A stretch of DNA of 20,248 nucleotides. Source: CAVBBU01 sp963593765 (GTDB lineage: Bacteria; Bacillota; Clostridia; Lachnospirales; Lachnospiraceae). The notes beneath the pieces were generated by a model. That model saw nothing but the letters and a program-made list of their open reading frames with translations, was not told where the DNA came from and did no database searches. Positions 7,701 through 14,322 of the stretch are shown here, in pieces. The translations under genes and the position numbers were made by a program. Within the stretch, counting starts at the first letter, position 1, and every line of letters starts with the position of its first letter. Location: contig CAVBBU010000030.1 of the NCBI GenBank assembly GCA_963593765.1, forward strand, positions 1 to 20,248, in the 5' to 3' direction.

Positions 7701-10304
7701 TGTTCTAACCTCATCTACATATACTCTTGTTCCATTTACTGCTACATACTTAACAGTAAGTGGAGACTTAGAATCGTTGGTGCTTCTATCTACCCTATAT
7801 GCTGATTTTACAGATGCATTCTGAGTAGGCATAGTTCCTGTAAAGCTACCATCATTATCAAAGCTACCAAATGGTACAGAAATCTGACCTTCATTAGTGT
7901 TGTTTTTAGACGGAGTCATAAATGAATATATAGGACTCCACTTATATCCGTGTATTTCCTTTACTGGTGCACTAACCTCTGTCTCTACAGAATATTCATT
8001 CTCAGAACGGCTAAATACCACTGATCCATCTGCATTAGAATACTCAACTACACAGTTAAACTTAACATTATCATCCGGCTTAAATACAGCATAATAGGTA
8101 ATAGGATCATCTGGGAATACCGCTGGAAGATCCGTTATAATGTCAGGATTATCCATATCATCAACTGTACTCCAGCCTAGGAACTCGTAGCCATACTTAG
8201 CTACTCGTGGAAGAAATGCATTAATTGCTTCTCCTGCTGTTCCCGAAACGGTTTGTGGATGCGGTGTTCCGCCCTTTGAGTCAAATGCTATAGATGCTCC
8301 CAGTCTTTCATATATATAGGTAATCTCTACGTCTCTATCTGGCATAGTTCCTGTTACCTTACCAAAGTCAGCAGACTCCTCACCGGCTGCTACTATACTT
8401 GTTCCTGTTCCCTGTTCTATAGTTACACCCTTAAAGATATATCCAGCTATCTCACCTGGTGCATCTACTGAAACTGTCTCATCCTTAGCAAATGCAAGCT
8501 CGTCAACTGTAGGTGCTCCGACTACAGCACCGCCTGATGTATCTGCAAAGTAACGTGCCAGTGAATGTCCATTTCTCTTAAGTACAGTATTAGACAGATT
8601 GCTTAGGCTTTCAGCACCAGCATCTACATATACATCCTCTGTATCGTTTGGCCTGTCTGCACTAAAGTTATCTACAAAGCCACATGCTCCCTGTCCGGCA
8701 GCATATGTACTTGCAGGAACAGCTACCTTAAGCTCCTGTGCTGCCCTTGTAGTTAAGCCATCCACAGACGCTGCAGGAAGCTCCTGAGTTGTAATACCTA
8801 TGTTACTTGTTTCTAGGTCGCCCGTAACTGTTATATACTTACCGGTAGCTAGGTATACGTTTGCCTGCTTACCGTCTGCTCTCTTGTTATCCTGTATGTT
8901 GACCGTATTTTTAACCTCAAATGTACCTGTACTATTATAGTATACAGCACCCTTTTCACTAGATACATTATCCTTTATAGTTCCATAGTTCATAGCAAGG
9001 CTTGCACTGCCTGTTAGGTTTACAGCACTTGCATTACTTGAGGTGCTTACACCGTTACAGTTTTGTACTACAGCGCCACTGTTTATCTCTAGCTTACCAG
9101 ATGTAGCAGATAAAAGAGGCGTGGTGCTTAATGCATTATTACCATCAAGAATAATATCCGTAAACTTTAGAGTAGATGTAGCCACAGTAAACAGAGAGCC
9201 TGTATATCCATCTGCTCTTTTAAGTGTCTTTATATAATCTGGATCTGCATTAGTAGGATGACCAGCCATAGTATAGTCTGTACTTGCTATGGTTATATCC
9301 ATTAGGTTAGTTCCTGATACTGCTATAGGTGATGAGATGTCAGGGTAGTCCATTATGTAGATGTAGCCTTTTTTGCCTGCAAGCTTACTAATTGCATATT
9401 CAATCGTTTTAAATGGTTTACTATAAACTCCAGTATTGCTATTGTTACCATTTGAATAAGAAACATAGTATGAAGTATCTCGCACTGCAAATGCAATTCT
9501 TCTATGAACTGTCTCATATGGGTGAAGCTGGAATTTCCATGAATATGTCATAGCAGAATCAACACCTGTAGAACTAGTTGCCGTGCTTTCTGTAAACACA
9601 TTTTTCCAATAATTACCACTATTATATTTTCCTATCCATCTGTACGTTGGCGGTGTTATCCCAAGGCTTTCATCATCTGTAATACAATCAAACGTAGTCC
9701 CAAAGTATGCACCACCATTTACTTCGTTAACCATGTGAATACTTCGTTCGTTTTTATACACAGATGCCGCATCTTGATCTGCGATTTGAACATCTGACCC
9801 TGATCCTATGTAGACTGTTCTTCCATTTTCTCCGCCCTGACCGTTTACGTCATAAACATAATAATCGATAAGTAGATATTTGTCGTCTGGGCTCGATGAT
9901 ATAGCTATTTTATATTCTATTCCATAACTACCTATGCTTTTTACTCCACCATTTGTGCTTAGGGGATATGTCGTTCCGCTTAATTCTGTTATCGCACCAT
10001 TATCTACCTTAAACCAGGTCCTATATCCGCCATTACCACATGTTGTTTTTATTGTATTATTATCATTGGTATCATATGATGTATGTCCTGCTCTTAGTCC
10101 TCTAATGTCAAATCTTCCACTCGTATTTTGATTCCACTTATACGCAGTTGCCTCACTTGCACCATCTCCAAGGTTTTCATTAACAAGCTCAGTAGCCGCA
10201 TATGACTGTATATGTAGCTGTCCGAGATCCATTCCTGCTAGAAGGCATACTGCAAGCAGTGTTGCTACAGCTCTTTTCAATAACTTTCCTACTTTTTTAT
10301 TCAT
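4701..10304 (-). CDS. Very large secreted cell-surface protein with beta-helix, InlB/MucBP-like repeats and wall-binding repeats (1867 aa)
   Basis: A putative adhesin or matrix protein. The signal peptide is about residues 1-36, with a basic start, an LLAV-type core and a cut near SYA. Residues 38-280 are an unrecognised beta-rich domain. Residues about 283-500 look like a right-handed beta-helix: short Asn/Gly/Ser-rich repeats with phrases such as LDGNN and DNKRADG. MucBP-like units at about 605-667, 745-838, 846-937 and 942-1022 mostly close with a G-T/K-MP motif and a Y-rich strand. InlB-type repeats lie at about 670-742, 1028-1135 and 1140-1215. The unnamed domain shared with the downstream gene is about 1270-1500. 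Then come a helical coil (1575-1656), a Gly/Ser linker (1657-1682) and GW/WYY wall-binding repeats (1700-1867). There is no lipobox (LAVC has Val before Cys) and no LPXTG. The start has AAAGGA about 11 nt upstream, and the gap to the previous gene is 69 bp. The function is not established by sequence. Confidence 0.88.
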   Translation of the reverse strand: MNKKVGKLLKRAVATLLAVCLLAGMDLGQLHIQSYAATELVNENLGDGASEATAYKWNQNTSGRFDIRGLRAGHTSYDTNDNNTIKTTCGNGGYRTWFKVDNGAITELSGTTYPLSTNGGVKSIGSYGIEYKIAISSSPDDKYLLIDYYVYDVNGQGGENGRTVYIGSGSDVQIADQDAASVYKNERSIHMVNEVNGGAYFGTTFDCITDDESLGITPPTYRWIGKYNSGNYWKNVFTESTATSSTGVDSAMTYSWKFQLHPYETVHRRIAFAVRDTSYYVSYSNGNNSNTGVYSKPFKTIEYAISKLAGKKGYIYIMDYPDISSPIAVSGTNLMDITIASTDYTMAGHPTNADPDYIKTLKRADGYTGSLFTVATSTLKFTDIILDGNNALSTTPLLSATSGKLEINSGAVVQNCNGVSTSSNASAVNLTGSASLAMNYGTIKDNVSSEKGAVYYNSTGTFEVKNTVNIQDNKRADGKQANVYLATGKYITVTGDLETSNIGITTQELPAASVDGLTTRAAQELKVAVPASTYAAGQGACGFVDNFSADRPNDTEDVYVDAGAESLSNLSNTVLKRNGHSLARYFADTSGGAVVGAPTVDELAFAKDETVSVDAPGEIAGYIFKGVTIEQGTGTSIVAAGEESADFGKVTGTMPDRDVEITYIYERLGASIAFDSKGGTPHPQTVSGTAGEAINAFLPRVAKYGYEFLGWSTVDDMDNPDIITDLPAVFPDDPITYYAVFKPDDNVKFNCVVEYSNADGSVVFSRSENEYSVETEVSAPVKEIHGYKWSPIYSFMTPSKNNTNEGQISVPFGSFDNDGSFTGTMPTQNASVKSAYRVDRSTNDSKSPLTVKYVAVNGTRVYVDEVRTVFPEDAISVIPRDVYGYRLVSGSITKGASPSDADAVDNFVSAVTGEFASDYSFSGKMPNQPVEITYVYEATDEEYALNVVHTDSSSKDASISAIETEVTNHKADTQISASPKEFYGYTYKSAEAKPSYTGSFDANDSFSGTMPNERMYITYSYERVASKWTTITYKAGKHGSLVLGSDTSADVTASGSGYKTSVLMDDGTSKGNAAAYTWQAIQDKKLVPEAKENDAYIFEGWFIDQNGDGIRNNGEELLDAATVFTSSTTITASFMADPDDTIEINFEAGEHGSIAAGEDKTLNLPEDATWGDVIASLPKYVPDAGYIADGWYDGDELMEESSSVIDGHTYTVKFVEGSEEDIDAPKYVVEAINGEIVSVAGEAVGESRYEEAKKGDKVVLHAEDKDGAGNAFRYWKVLIGSIPGESSTITGKDIEFNMPAANVVVAAYYKTATSSNATVEAEVRGGSSREMVLNPSEVEDLENELTTKEDEALIKDDKKSVTYKIVYKKNDVTASESNAIKRSEAYSGEHEQAYHAEWGLNIDIERYIDGRKVDYTIPNDVSFTTYVQLDEDAIDMLDYQLFEIKAGEEETIISEVSLDGDPSETGGLFTFTATAGARYVLVYSKAFRVYFINNKATPRYNAYFKVRKDEPVSDSEYEFDYGSIEEPEAEITGSDGALYTFVGWSYQEDKLKSFDPDKKIKKKTYVYAYYDSNATDLDEARKQLEEAVDKANTTANDKFMTDEETEELNNEIEKALEVLEKTDPYATLEELIDAKKTLDEAREKYDKILEERYKKYNNGGSSGGSGGSGGSGGSGGGGGSVSGAINTSGSFTPTANVSYEVGTDGNWRYNPLTSRWSFVLNSDVSLTSTWAKLNYTSDGVTNGGWYHFNQTGLMDYGWVIDESNNWYYCNPNNDGWQGKMVTGWHYDETDNKWYYLDPTTGQMATGWRKIDGRWYYFTATNNAPTYTFDAASGKWIYNHNDGKPLGSMYSDESTPDGYNVGSDGILK
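5259..5336 (-). repeat. Gly/Ser linker (SGG repeats)
   Basis: Encodes residues 1657-1682 of the 1867-aa protein, built of repeated Ser-Gly-Gly and ending in a short Gly run. It sits at the same place, between coil and wall-binding repeats, as the longer Gly-rich linker in the downstream paralogue. Confidence 0.8.
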
Positions 10305-10373
10305 ACCTCTATTTCCTTTTGCACCGTACTTACTCTTTGTACTATGCTTATCCTTTACATTCTCTTTGTGTTT

Positions 10374-12026
10374 TTAAAAATTAAGCTTTTCCTCTTCTGG
10401 AAGGCTATCCACATCAGGGTCATTATCATCTGCAGCTATTATACCGTCTGCATAGTGATCGTCCTTATTATCCTTATCGTAGTGATAATAGCCTGTTCCT
10501 TCGTCTCCATCTCGCCACCTTGGCTTAGACTCATCCGTACATCTAGCTACAAAATGATTATTAATTATAAGAAGGTATGCACCATCCTTATCCTTTACTA
10601 TCTTCTTAGTTCCCTCTACTACCTTTCCATTAGTATCTACTACCTGATAGTAGATGTCGTCTCCATCCTCAACCTCTACTACTCCGTAGTTATACTCCTT
10701 ACTAGCATCAAGGCGAAGTCCGTTTATATAATATCTGTCATTCTTTTTCTGAAGCTTGTTCTTGTTGCCGTATGCCTTACCACTAGATGAAAATCCAAAG
10801 GTATATACTCCATCGTCTAGCTCTACCTCTATGCTGTTTCCTGTCTGCATAGAGCCATCATTTATCTCATCTGATGAGAAAAGATAAAGATCAGACTTTT
10901 CTATGCCATATATATTGCCATATATAAAGTCATCTGAATCCCATGCATCTGTATCATACTTTGCGGTAAACTCAGACCTGCCATCAAAGAGCACAAAGCC
11001 TGTCTGCATTCTTCCTAAGCCATCAAATGCATAGTAGTGACCATTAATCCTGCTTATGCGGTCTTTATATACCTCTCCGCTATTATTTGTATACCACCAG
11101 CTGTATTCCTGACCGTAATACTCGTCCGCATCCATATTCTCAGAAGGATACATTCTAAACCAGCTATTCTTTAAAAGCTTTCCGCCATCATAGCCCGAAT
11201 AGTATCTTGCAGATGTTTCACTGCTAGGATTACTCTTATCTGCATTACTTATAGTAGATACCTTGCTCCACCAAGGAAGCATAATTCCATTTTCATCAAA
11301 GCCGTACTTAACGCCATCTAAGGTCATCTGCCTTATATGGTCGCCGTTGCTTTTAATCTTCTTTGAATCACTATCAAAGTAGATCCACAGCTTATCATAG
11401 TCGGAGTAGCTTCTTCCTGCTACCTCGCTGTCTAGCTCAGAGCCTCCTATTCCATCATCTATCGCTCCATAGTCCAGCCACTCATTTTTTAGAAGTCTGC
11501 CGTCAGCCCCAGCATAATACATACCATCTACGAAGGGATCATCCGAATCGGTTATAGGCTCTCCTGTTGAGTCAAGCCAGCCAGTAAGCAGCTTTCCATT
11601 CTCATCAAATGCGTAGTTGCTTCCATTTATGCTCCTTTTAAAGCTGTTATTCTTACGGCGATATGCACTTCCATCTGAGCCAAAGTAATACCAGCCCTCT
11701 TCAAGAGAAGCATCGTAAGCCTCATCGCTCTTTACCTCTACCCAGGCATTGCAAACCAAGGCTCCGTCTTCATCTACGTAGTAAACTGAGTCGCCATCCT
11801 TAAAGGCACAGCCAGCAAGCATTATTCCGTCGCTTCCTATATAACGCCAAGCGTTGTTTGACTTTAACCATGTTTCTGTTACGGCATTACCGTCCTTACC
11901 ATAGTAGCTCCATCTGCCATCTGACTGAACCCAGCCCTCTGCCGCCTGCGTAACATCTAAAGCAGGCATTGTCAGCAATCCTACAGACAATACTAGTGCT
12001 GCAGACACCATTGTCCTTTTTTTCAT
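10374..12026 (-). CDS. Secreted wall-binding-repeat protein (550 aa)
   Basis: Residues 1-29 are a signal peptide cut near TQA. Nearly all of the rest consists of degenerate aromatic repeats of the CW_binding_1/glucan-binding kind: W-S/R-Y-Y/I-G-x-D-G near 30-95, then WYYFGSDG (112-119), YAFDENGKLLTGW (138-150), and two related long units containing LLKN-E/S-W at about 165-250 and 274-345. Residues 365-490 are more diverged. The last 50 residues (500-550) are strongly acidic, ending in an Asp/Glu-rich tail. No hydrolase, protease or transferase domain is visible, so it may be a pure wall-binding or matrix protein rather than an enzyme. The start is secure: GGAGGAGG lies a few bases upstream of the ATG. 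It is the first gene of the three-gene surface locus, about 160 nt downstream of the poly-G promoter. Confidence 0.85.
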   Translation of the reverse strand: MKKRTMVSAALVLSVGLLTMPALDVTQAAEGWVQSDGRWSYYGKDGNAVTETWLKSNNAWRYIGSDGIMLAGCAFKDGDSVYYVDEDGALVCNAWVEVKSDEAYDASLEEGWYYFGSDGSAYRRKNNSFKRSINGSNYAFDENGKLLTGWLDSTGEPITDSDDPFVDGMYYAGADGRLLKNEWLDYGAIDDGIGGSELDSEVAGRSYSDYDKLWIYFDSDSKKIKSNGDHIRQMTLDGVKYGFDENGIMLPWWSKVSTISNADKSNPSSETSARYYSGYDGGKLLKNSWFRMYPSENMDADEYYGQEYSWWYTNNSGEVYKDRISRINGHYYAFDGLGRMQTGFVLFDGRSEFTAKYDTDAWDSDDFIYGNIYGIEKSDLYLFSSDEINDGSMQTGNSIEVELDDGVYTFGFSSSGKAYGNKNKLQKKNDRYYINGLRLDASKEYNYGVVEVEDGDDIYYQVVDTNGKVVEGTKKIVKDKDGAYLLIINNHFVARCTDESKPRWRDGDEGTGYYHYDKDNKDDHYADGIIAADDNDPDVDSLPEEEKLNF

Positions 12027-12166
12027 TTTTACTCCTCCTCCAAGAAAAGTATATTTAAAACGCGTTTATAGATTTAAAATTTCACTTAATTTGATAGCTG
12101 TTTAAATAGCAAAATGAACACGCATAAAATCTCATTAATTTTGTCACTAAAAAAATAACAAAAAAA

Positions 12167-12175
12167 ATTATACCA
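12167..12175 (-). promoter_or_regulatory. Possible second promoter, extended -10 followed by T8
   Basis: On the minus strand the sequence reads TGG-TATAAT, a full extended -10 element. The -35 position 17 bp upstream (AATATA) is poor. The final T of the hexamer begins a run of eight T, so initiation would fall in or next to the run. It lies about 26 bp downstream of the poly-G promoter's -10 and could act as an independent weak start. Confidence 0.35.
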
Positions 12176-12192
12176 GCGTGTAATAGTTCTAT

Positions 12193-12222
12193 ATTATAAC
12201 CGCACCCCCCCCAGTTAGTCAA
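12193..12222 (-). promoter_or_regulatory. Sigma-A-type promoter with a G8 tract in its spacer
   Basis: On the minus strand the -35 is TTGACT (12217-12222) and the -10 is TATAAT (12193-12198), with an 18-bp spacer (12199-12216). Eight consecutive G (12205-12212) lie inside the spacer, which is striking in so AT-rich an intergenic region. The start point would be near 12186, about 160 nt before the ATG of the 550-aa surface gene. Homopolymeric tracts placed this way change spacer length by slipped-strand mispairing in known phase-variable promoters. Seven G would give the optimal 17 bp. Confidence 0.75.
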
Positions 12223-12295
12223 TACTAACATTCAAAATCTTCTAAATTCCTGCCCAAAATTCGTAAAATTGTGAAAATTTGAAAAATTGCGATTT

Positions 12296-12324
12296 AAAAA
12301 GCAGACGCCTCATTAGCATCTGCT
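12296..12324 (-). terminator. Intrinsic terminator of the infC-rpmI-rplT operon
   Basis: On the minus strand AGCAGATGC pairs with GCGTCTGCT over nine base pairs, one of them G-T, around a seven-base loop (12309-12315). A T5 run follows at 12296-12300. The stem begins 31 nt after the rplT stop codon. It separates the ribosomal operon from the surface-protein locus. Confidence 0.88.
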
Positions 12325-12355
12325 CCTTAAAATTATCACTATAAGCTTCTATATT

Positions 12356-12709
12356 TTATAGATTTGACTTTGCCACTTCTACTAGCTTAGTAAAGCCTGC
12401 TGCATCACTTACTGCAAGGTCAGCTAGCATCTTTCTGTTCATGTCAACATTTGCCTTCTTAAGGCCAAACATAAACTTTGAATATGAAAGTCCGTTCATA
12501 TGGCATGCTGCATTGATACGTGCAATCCATAGCTGTCTGAACTGTCTTTTTCTTTGCTTTCTTCCTGCATAAGCACTTGCAAGTGCTCTCATAACTGACT
12601 GCTTAGCTATTCTGTACTGCTTAGATCTTGCTCCTCTGTAGCCCTTAGCCAGCTTTAGAATTTTATTATGTCTCTGTTTAGCGTGCATTCCGCCTTTAAC
12701 TCTTGCCAT
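12356..12709 (-). CDS. rplT: Large ribosomal subunit protein bL20
   Basis: A 117-aa, highly basic protein of the standard bL20 length. It opens with MARVKGG and continues with the conserved KLAKGYRGARSKQYR-type segment, QLWIARINAA near residues 59-68 and the MNRKMLADLA segment near 90-99. bL20 binds 23S rRNA early in large-subunit assembly and in Firmicutes and Enterobacteria also represses its own operon through the infC leader. The start follows AAGGAGG with normal spacing. It lies 30 bp downstream of rpmI and is the last gene of the operon. Confidence 0.98.
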   Translation of the reverse strand: MARVKGGMHAKQRHNKILKLAKGYRGARSKQYRIAKQSVMRALASAYAGRKQRKRQFRQLWIARINAACHMNGLSYSKFMFGLKKANVDMNRKMLADLAVSDAAGFTKLVEVAKSNL

Positions 12710-12739
12710 TTTACTTCCTCCTTCTTGACTAATCTAGGC

Positions 12740-12937
12740 TTACAGATAAGGTAGAATCTTCTTCATTACCTTAGAATTAGTAGCATCTACTACTATATCC
12801 TTACGAAGATTTCTCTTATTCTTTGTAGACTTTTTAGTTAATATGTGTCTTCTGTATGCTTTGTTTCTAACTAACTTGCCGCTTCCGGTCTTTTTGAAAC
12901 GCTTTGCTGCTGCTCTGCTTGTCTTTAGCTTTTGCAT
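12740..12937 (-). CDS. rpmI: Large ribosomal subunit protein bL35
   Basis: A 65-aa basic protein with the bL35 pattern: KTSRAAAKRFKKTGSGK near the N-terminus, then RRHILTKKSTKNKRNLR. This is the usual length for the family. The start follows AGGAGGAAG, and the gap to infC is 18 bp. The infC-rpmI-rplT order is the conserved bacterial arrangement and implies co-transcription. Confidence 0.98.
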   Translation of the reverse strand: MQKLKTSRAAAKRFKKTGSGKLVRNKAYRRHILTKKSTKNKRNLRKDIVVDATNSKVMKKILPYL

Positions 12938-12955
12938 ATTGCTTCCTCCTGTTTT

Positions 12956-13462
12956 TTATTTCTTAGCACTAAGGAACATAACTATACTTCTTCCCTCCAG
13001 CTTCGAAGGCTTGTCTATAACAGCTACATCCTCTAGCGATGCTGCTACCTCATCCAATATATGCTTGGACTGATTCATATGTGCCATCTCTCTGCCTCTA
13101 AAACGAAGTGTAACCTTGACCTTGTTGCCCTTCTCTAAAAACTTTCTAGCTGCTGCCATCTTAGTATTTAGATCATTAGCATCTATGTTAGGAGACAGTC
13201 TTACCTCTTTAATCTCTATAGTCTTTTGCTTTTTCTTAGCTTCCTTGTCACGCCTTGCAAGCTCATATCTGTACTTACCAAAATCTATAATCTTGCACAC
13301 TGGTGGCTTCGCCGATGGTGCGATAAGCACAAGATCCTGCCCTGCCTCATCTGCCTTTCTAAGTGCATCTGCTATAGGTACTATTCCTAGCTGTTCTCCG
13401 TCCTCACCGATCAGTCTGACTTCCTTCGCCCTTATCTGATCATTAATCAATGGTTCGCTAAT
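12956..13462 (-). CDS. infC: Translation initiation factor IF-3 (ATT start)
   Basis: IF-3 prevents premature joining of ribosomal subunits and checks the start codon and initiator tRNA. The N-terminal domain shows INDQIRAKEVRLIG and EQLGIV, then the linker KPPVCKIIDFGKYRYE and a lysine-rich segment. The C-terminal domain contains VRLSPNID, KVKVTLRFRGREM and a conserved end. I choose ATT at 13460-13462, giving 168 aa, because GGAGGT (13471-13476) lies eight bases upstream. It adds the four residues (M)SEP ahead of the LIND segment; Firmicute IF-3 proteins commonly start a few residues before this block, often at ATT. The in-frame TTG at 13448-13450 would sit about 20 bases from the ribosome site. 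Rare ATT/ATC starts are typical of infC, where IF-3 limits its own translation. Confidence 0.95.
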   Translation of the reverse strand: MSEPLINDQIRAKEVRLIGEDGEQLGIVPIADALRKADEAGQDLVLIAPSAKPPVCKIIDFGKYRYELARRDKEAKKKQKTIEIKEVRLSPNIDANDLNTKMAAARKFLEKGNKVKVTLRFRGREMAHMNQSKHILDEVAASLEDVAVIDKPSKLEGRSIVMFLSAKK

Positions 13463-13617
13463 TGTTCTACACCTCCGTTCCTTTTAAAAGTAGAAAAATG
13501 AAAAATGACGAACAGAAAAGTTCCGTCCGCCATAATATACATACTAAAGGTATGTTGCTTTATGTACCCGAGTCACCTTTGTGCTAGGGTGAGGCGAACC
13601 TGCTTTTCTTTAACAAC
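13463..13617 (-). promoter_or_regulatory. infC operon leader, L20-leader-like attenuator
   Basis: About 155 nt of leader run from the predicted start point to infC. Reading the minus strand, it contains a small hairpin with a six-base-pair stem (13539-13544 with 13550-13555), then a terminator-like hairpin followed by T-rich sequence (13501-13527), and then the infC ribosome site. The segment at 13593-13599 (GTTCGCC on the minus strand) can pair with 13525-13531 (GGCGGAC, one wobble). That overlaps the 5' arm of the terminator hairpin, so the two structures exclude each other. This layout fits the Firmicute L20 leader, where ribosomal protein L20 causes premature termination. The family assignment is by position and architecture only. 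Confidence 0.6.
13501..13527 (-). terminator. Attenuator terminator in the infC leader
   Basis: On the minus strand GACGGAAC (13520-13527) pairs with GTTCGTC (13507-13513), with one bulged G, around a six-base loop. The sequence ATTTTTCATTTTT follows. It lies between the infC promoter and the infC ribosome site, so it can only be a conditional terminator. Confidence 0.6.
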
Positions 13618-13623
13618 CTGTAC

Positions 13624-13652
13624 ACTATACCAAAGCTTTTTGTCTAAGTCAA
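13624..13652 (-). promoter_or_regulatory. Promoter of the infC-rpmI-rplT operon
   Basis: On the minus strand the -35 is TTGACT (13647-13652), the spacer is exactly 17 bp, and the -10 is TATAGT (13624-13629) preceded by TGG, making an extended -10. It lies just after the maf stop codon, so infC has its own promoter. The predicted start point is near 13617. Confidence 0.85.
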
Positions 13653-13670
13653 GGGTTTTCATTCTAAAGC

Positions 13671-14237
13671 TTACCCAAGCTCCCTTATAAGCCTATACGT
13701 CGCGCCAAGCGGAAGTCCCACCACGCTGGTATAATCTCCCCTTATTTCCTTTATATATGCGGCAAATGCTCCCTGTATGCCATATCCTCCTGCCTTATCC
13801 ATAGGCTCTCCTGTAGCTATATATGCCCTTATCTGGCAATTTGTCATAGGATATACGTCTACATCAGTTTTTACGCATATGGTTTTTGATAAGCCACCAA
13901 CCTTAATTACAGTTACGCCAGTATATACCTGATGCCTGCTTCCAGAAAGCATAGCTATCATCCTAAAGGCATCCTTTTTATTTTTTGGCTTCCCAAGTAT
14001 CTCTCCGCCTGCATATACTACAGTATCTGCACCTATAACTATAGTTTTTTTCTCACACGAATATGCTATATCCTCTGCTTTAATTTTTGATAGTCTTTTA
14101 ACCAAAGCCGCTGGACTTTTAATATCGCAGGTTTCATCAGCAAGGCTTGGCATAATAATAGGCTCTATGCCTATTTGCTCTAAAAGCTCTCTTCTTCTTG
14201 GAGATGCTGATGCAAGTACAACATTATATTTTTTCAT
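13671..14237 (-). CDS. maf: Maf nucleoside triphosphate pyrophosphatase
   Basis: A 188-aa Maf/Ham1-fold enzyme, the usual length. It hydrolyses non-canonical or modified nucleoside triphosphates to the monophosphate plus pyrophosphate; the family has also been linked to septum formation. Visible motifs are LASASPRRREL (residues 8-18), ADTVV (70-74), LGKPKN (81-86), SGSRHQVYTGV (98-108), DKAGGYGIQG (147-156) and VVGLPL (172-177). The Arg, Lys and Gln in these motifs match the YhdE-type, dTTP/UTP-preferring subgroup; this is family inference. The start follows AGGGAGAG. It lies 85 bp downstream of the CLC gene and is followed directly by the infC promoter. Confidence 0.95.
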   Translation of the reverse strand: MKKYNVVLASASPRRRELLEQIGIEPIIMPSLADETCDIKSPAALVKRLSKIKAEDIAYSCEKKTIVIGADTVVYAGGEILGKPKNKKDAFRMIAMLSGSRHQVYTGVTVIKVGGLSKTICVKTDVDVYPMTNCQIRAYIATGEPMDKAGGYGIQGAFAAYIKEIRGDYTSVVGLPLGATYRLIRELG

Positions 14238-14322
14238 GATCTCTCCCTATCCGTTCGCATTATGTTTCACGAAAAGCCATTTTCTCCGAAACCCAAAAAT
14301 CCCTCAATGCAATTTCTAATTA

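Larger units (their letters stand above)
12027..12295 (-). promoter_or_regulatory. Non-coding upstream region and 5' leader of the surface operon
   Basis: This AT-rich stretch separates the rplT terminator from the surface locus. It contains the poly-G promoter (12193-12222), a second possible extended -10 (12167-12175), runs of T8 and T7 in the transcribed direction (12160-12167 and 12149-12155), and the GGAGGAGG ribosome site just before the ATG at 12026. The leader from the main promoter would be about 160 nt. I found no strong hairpin, riboswitch or small gene in it. Confidence 0.6.

Noticed and set aside
10180..10304. Lipoprotein signal in the 1867-aa protein
   Set aside because: The only cysteine in the N-terminal hydrophobic segment is preceded by LAV, and a lipobox needs a small residue (Gly, Ala or Ser) before Cys.
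10374..12026. Clostridial toxin CROP-like protein
   Set aside because: The aromatic repeats resemble those of large clostridial toxins, but there is no glycosyltransferase, protease or pore-forming region and the gene is short.
14238..14322. Promoter or terminator between the transporter gene and maf
   Set aside because: CATAAT occurs but has no matching -35, and the only inverted repeat is a four-base stem; read-through from upstream is simpler.
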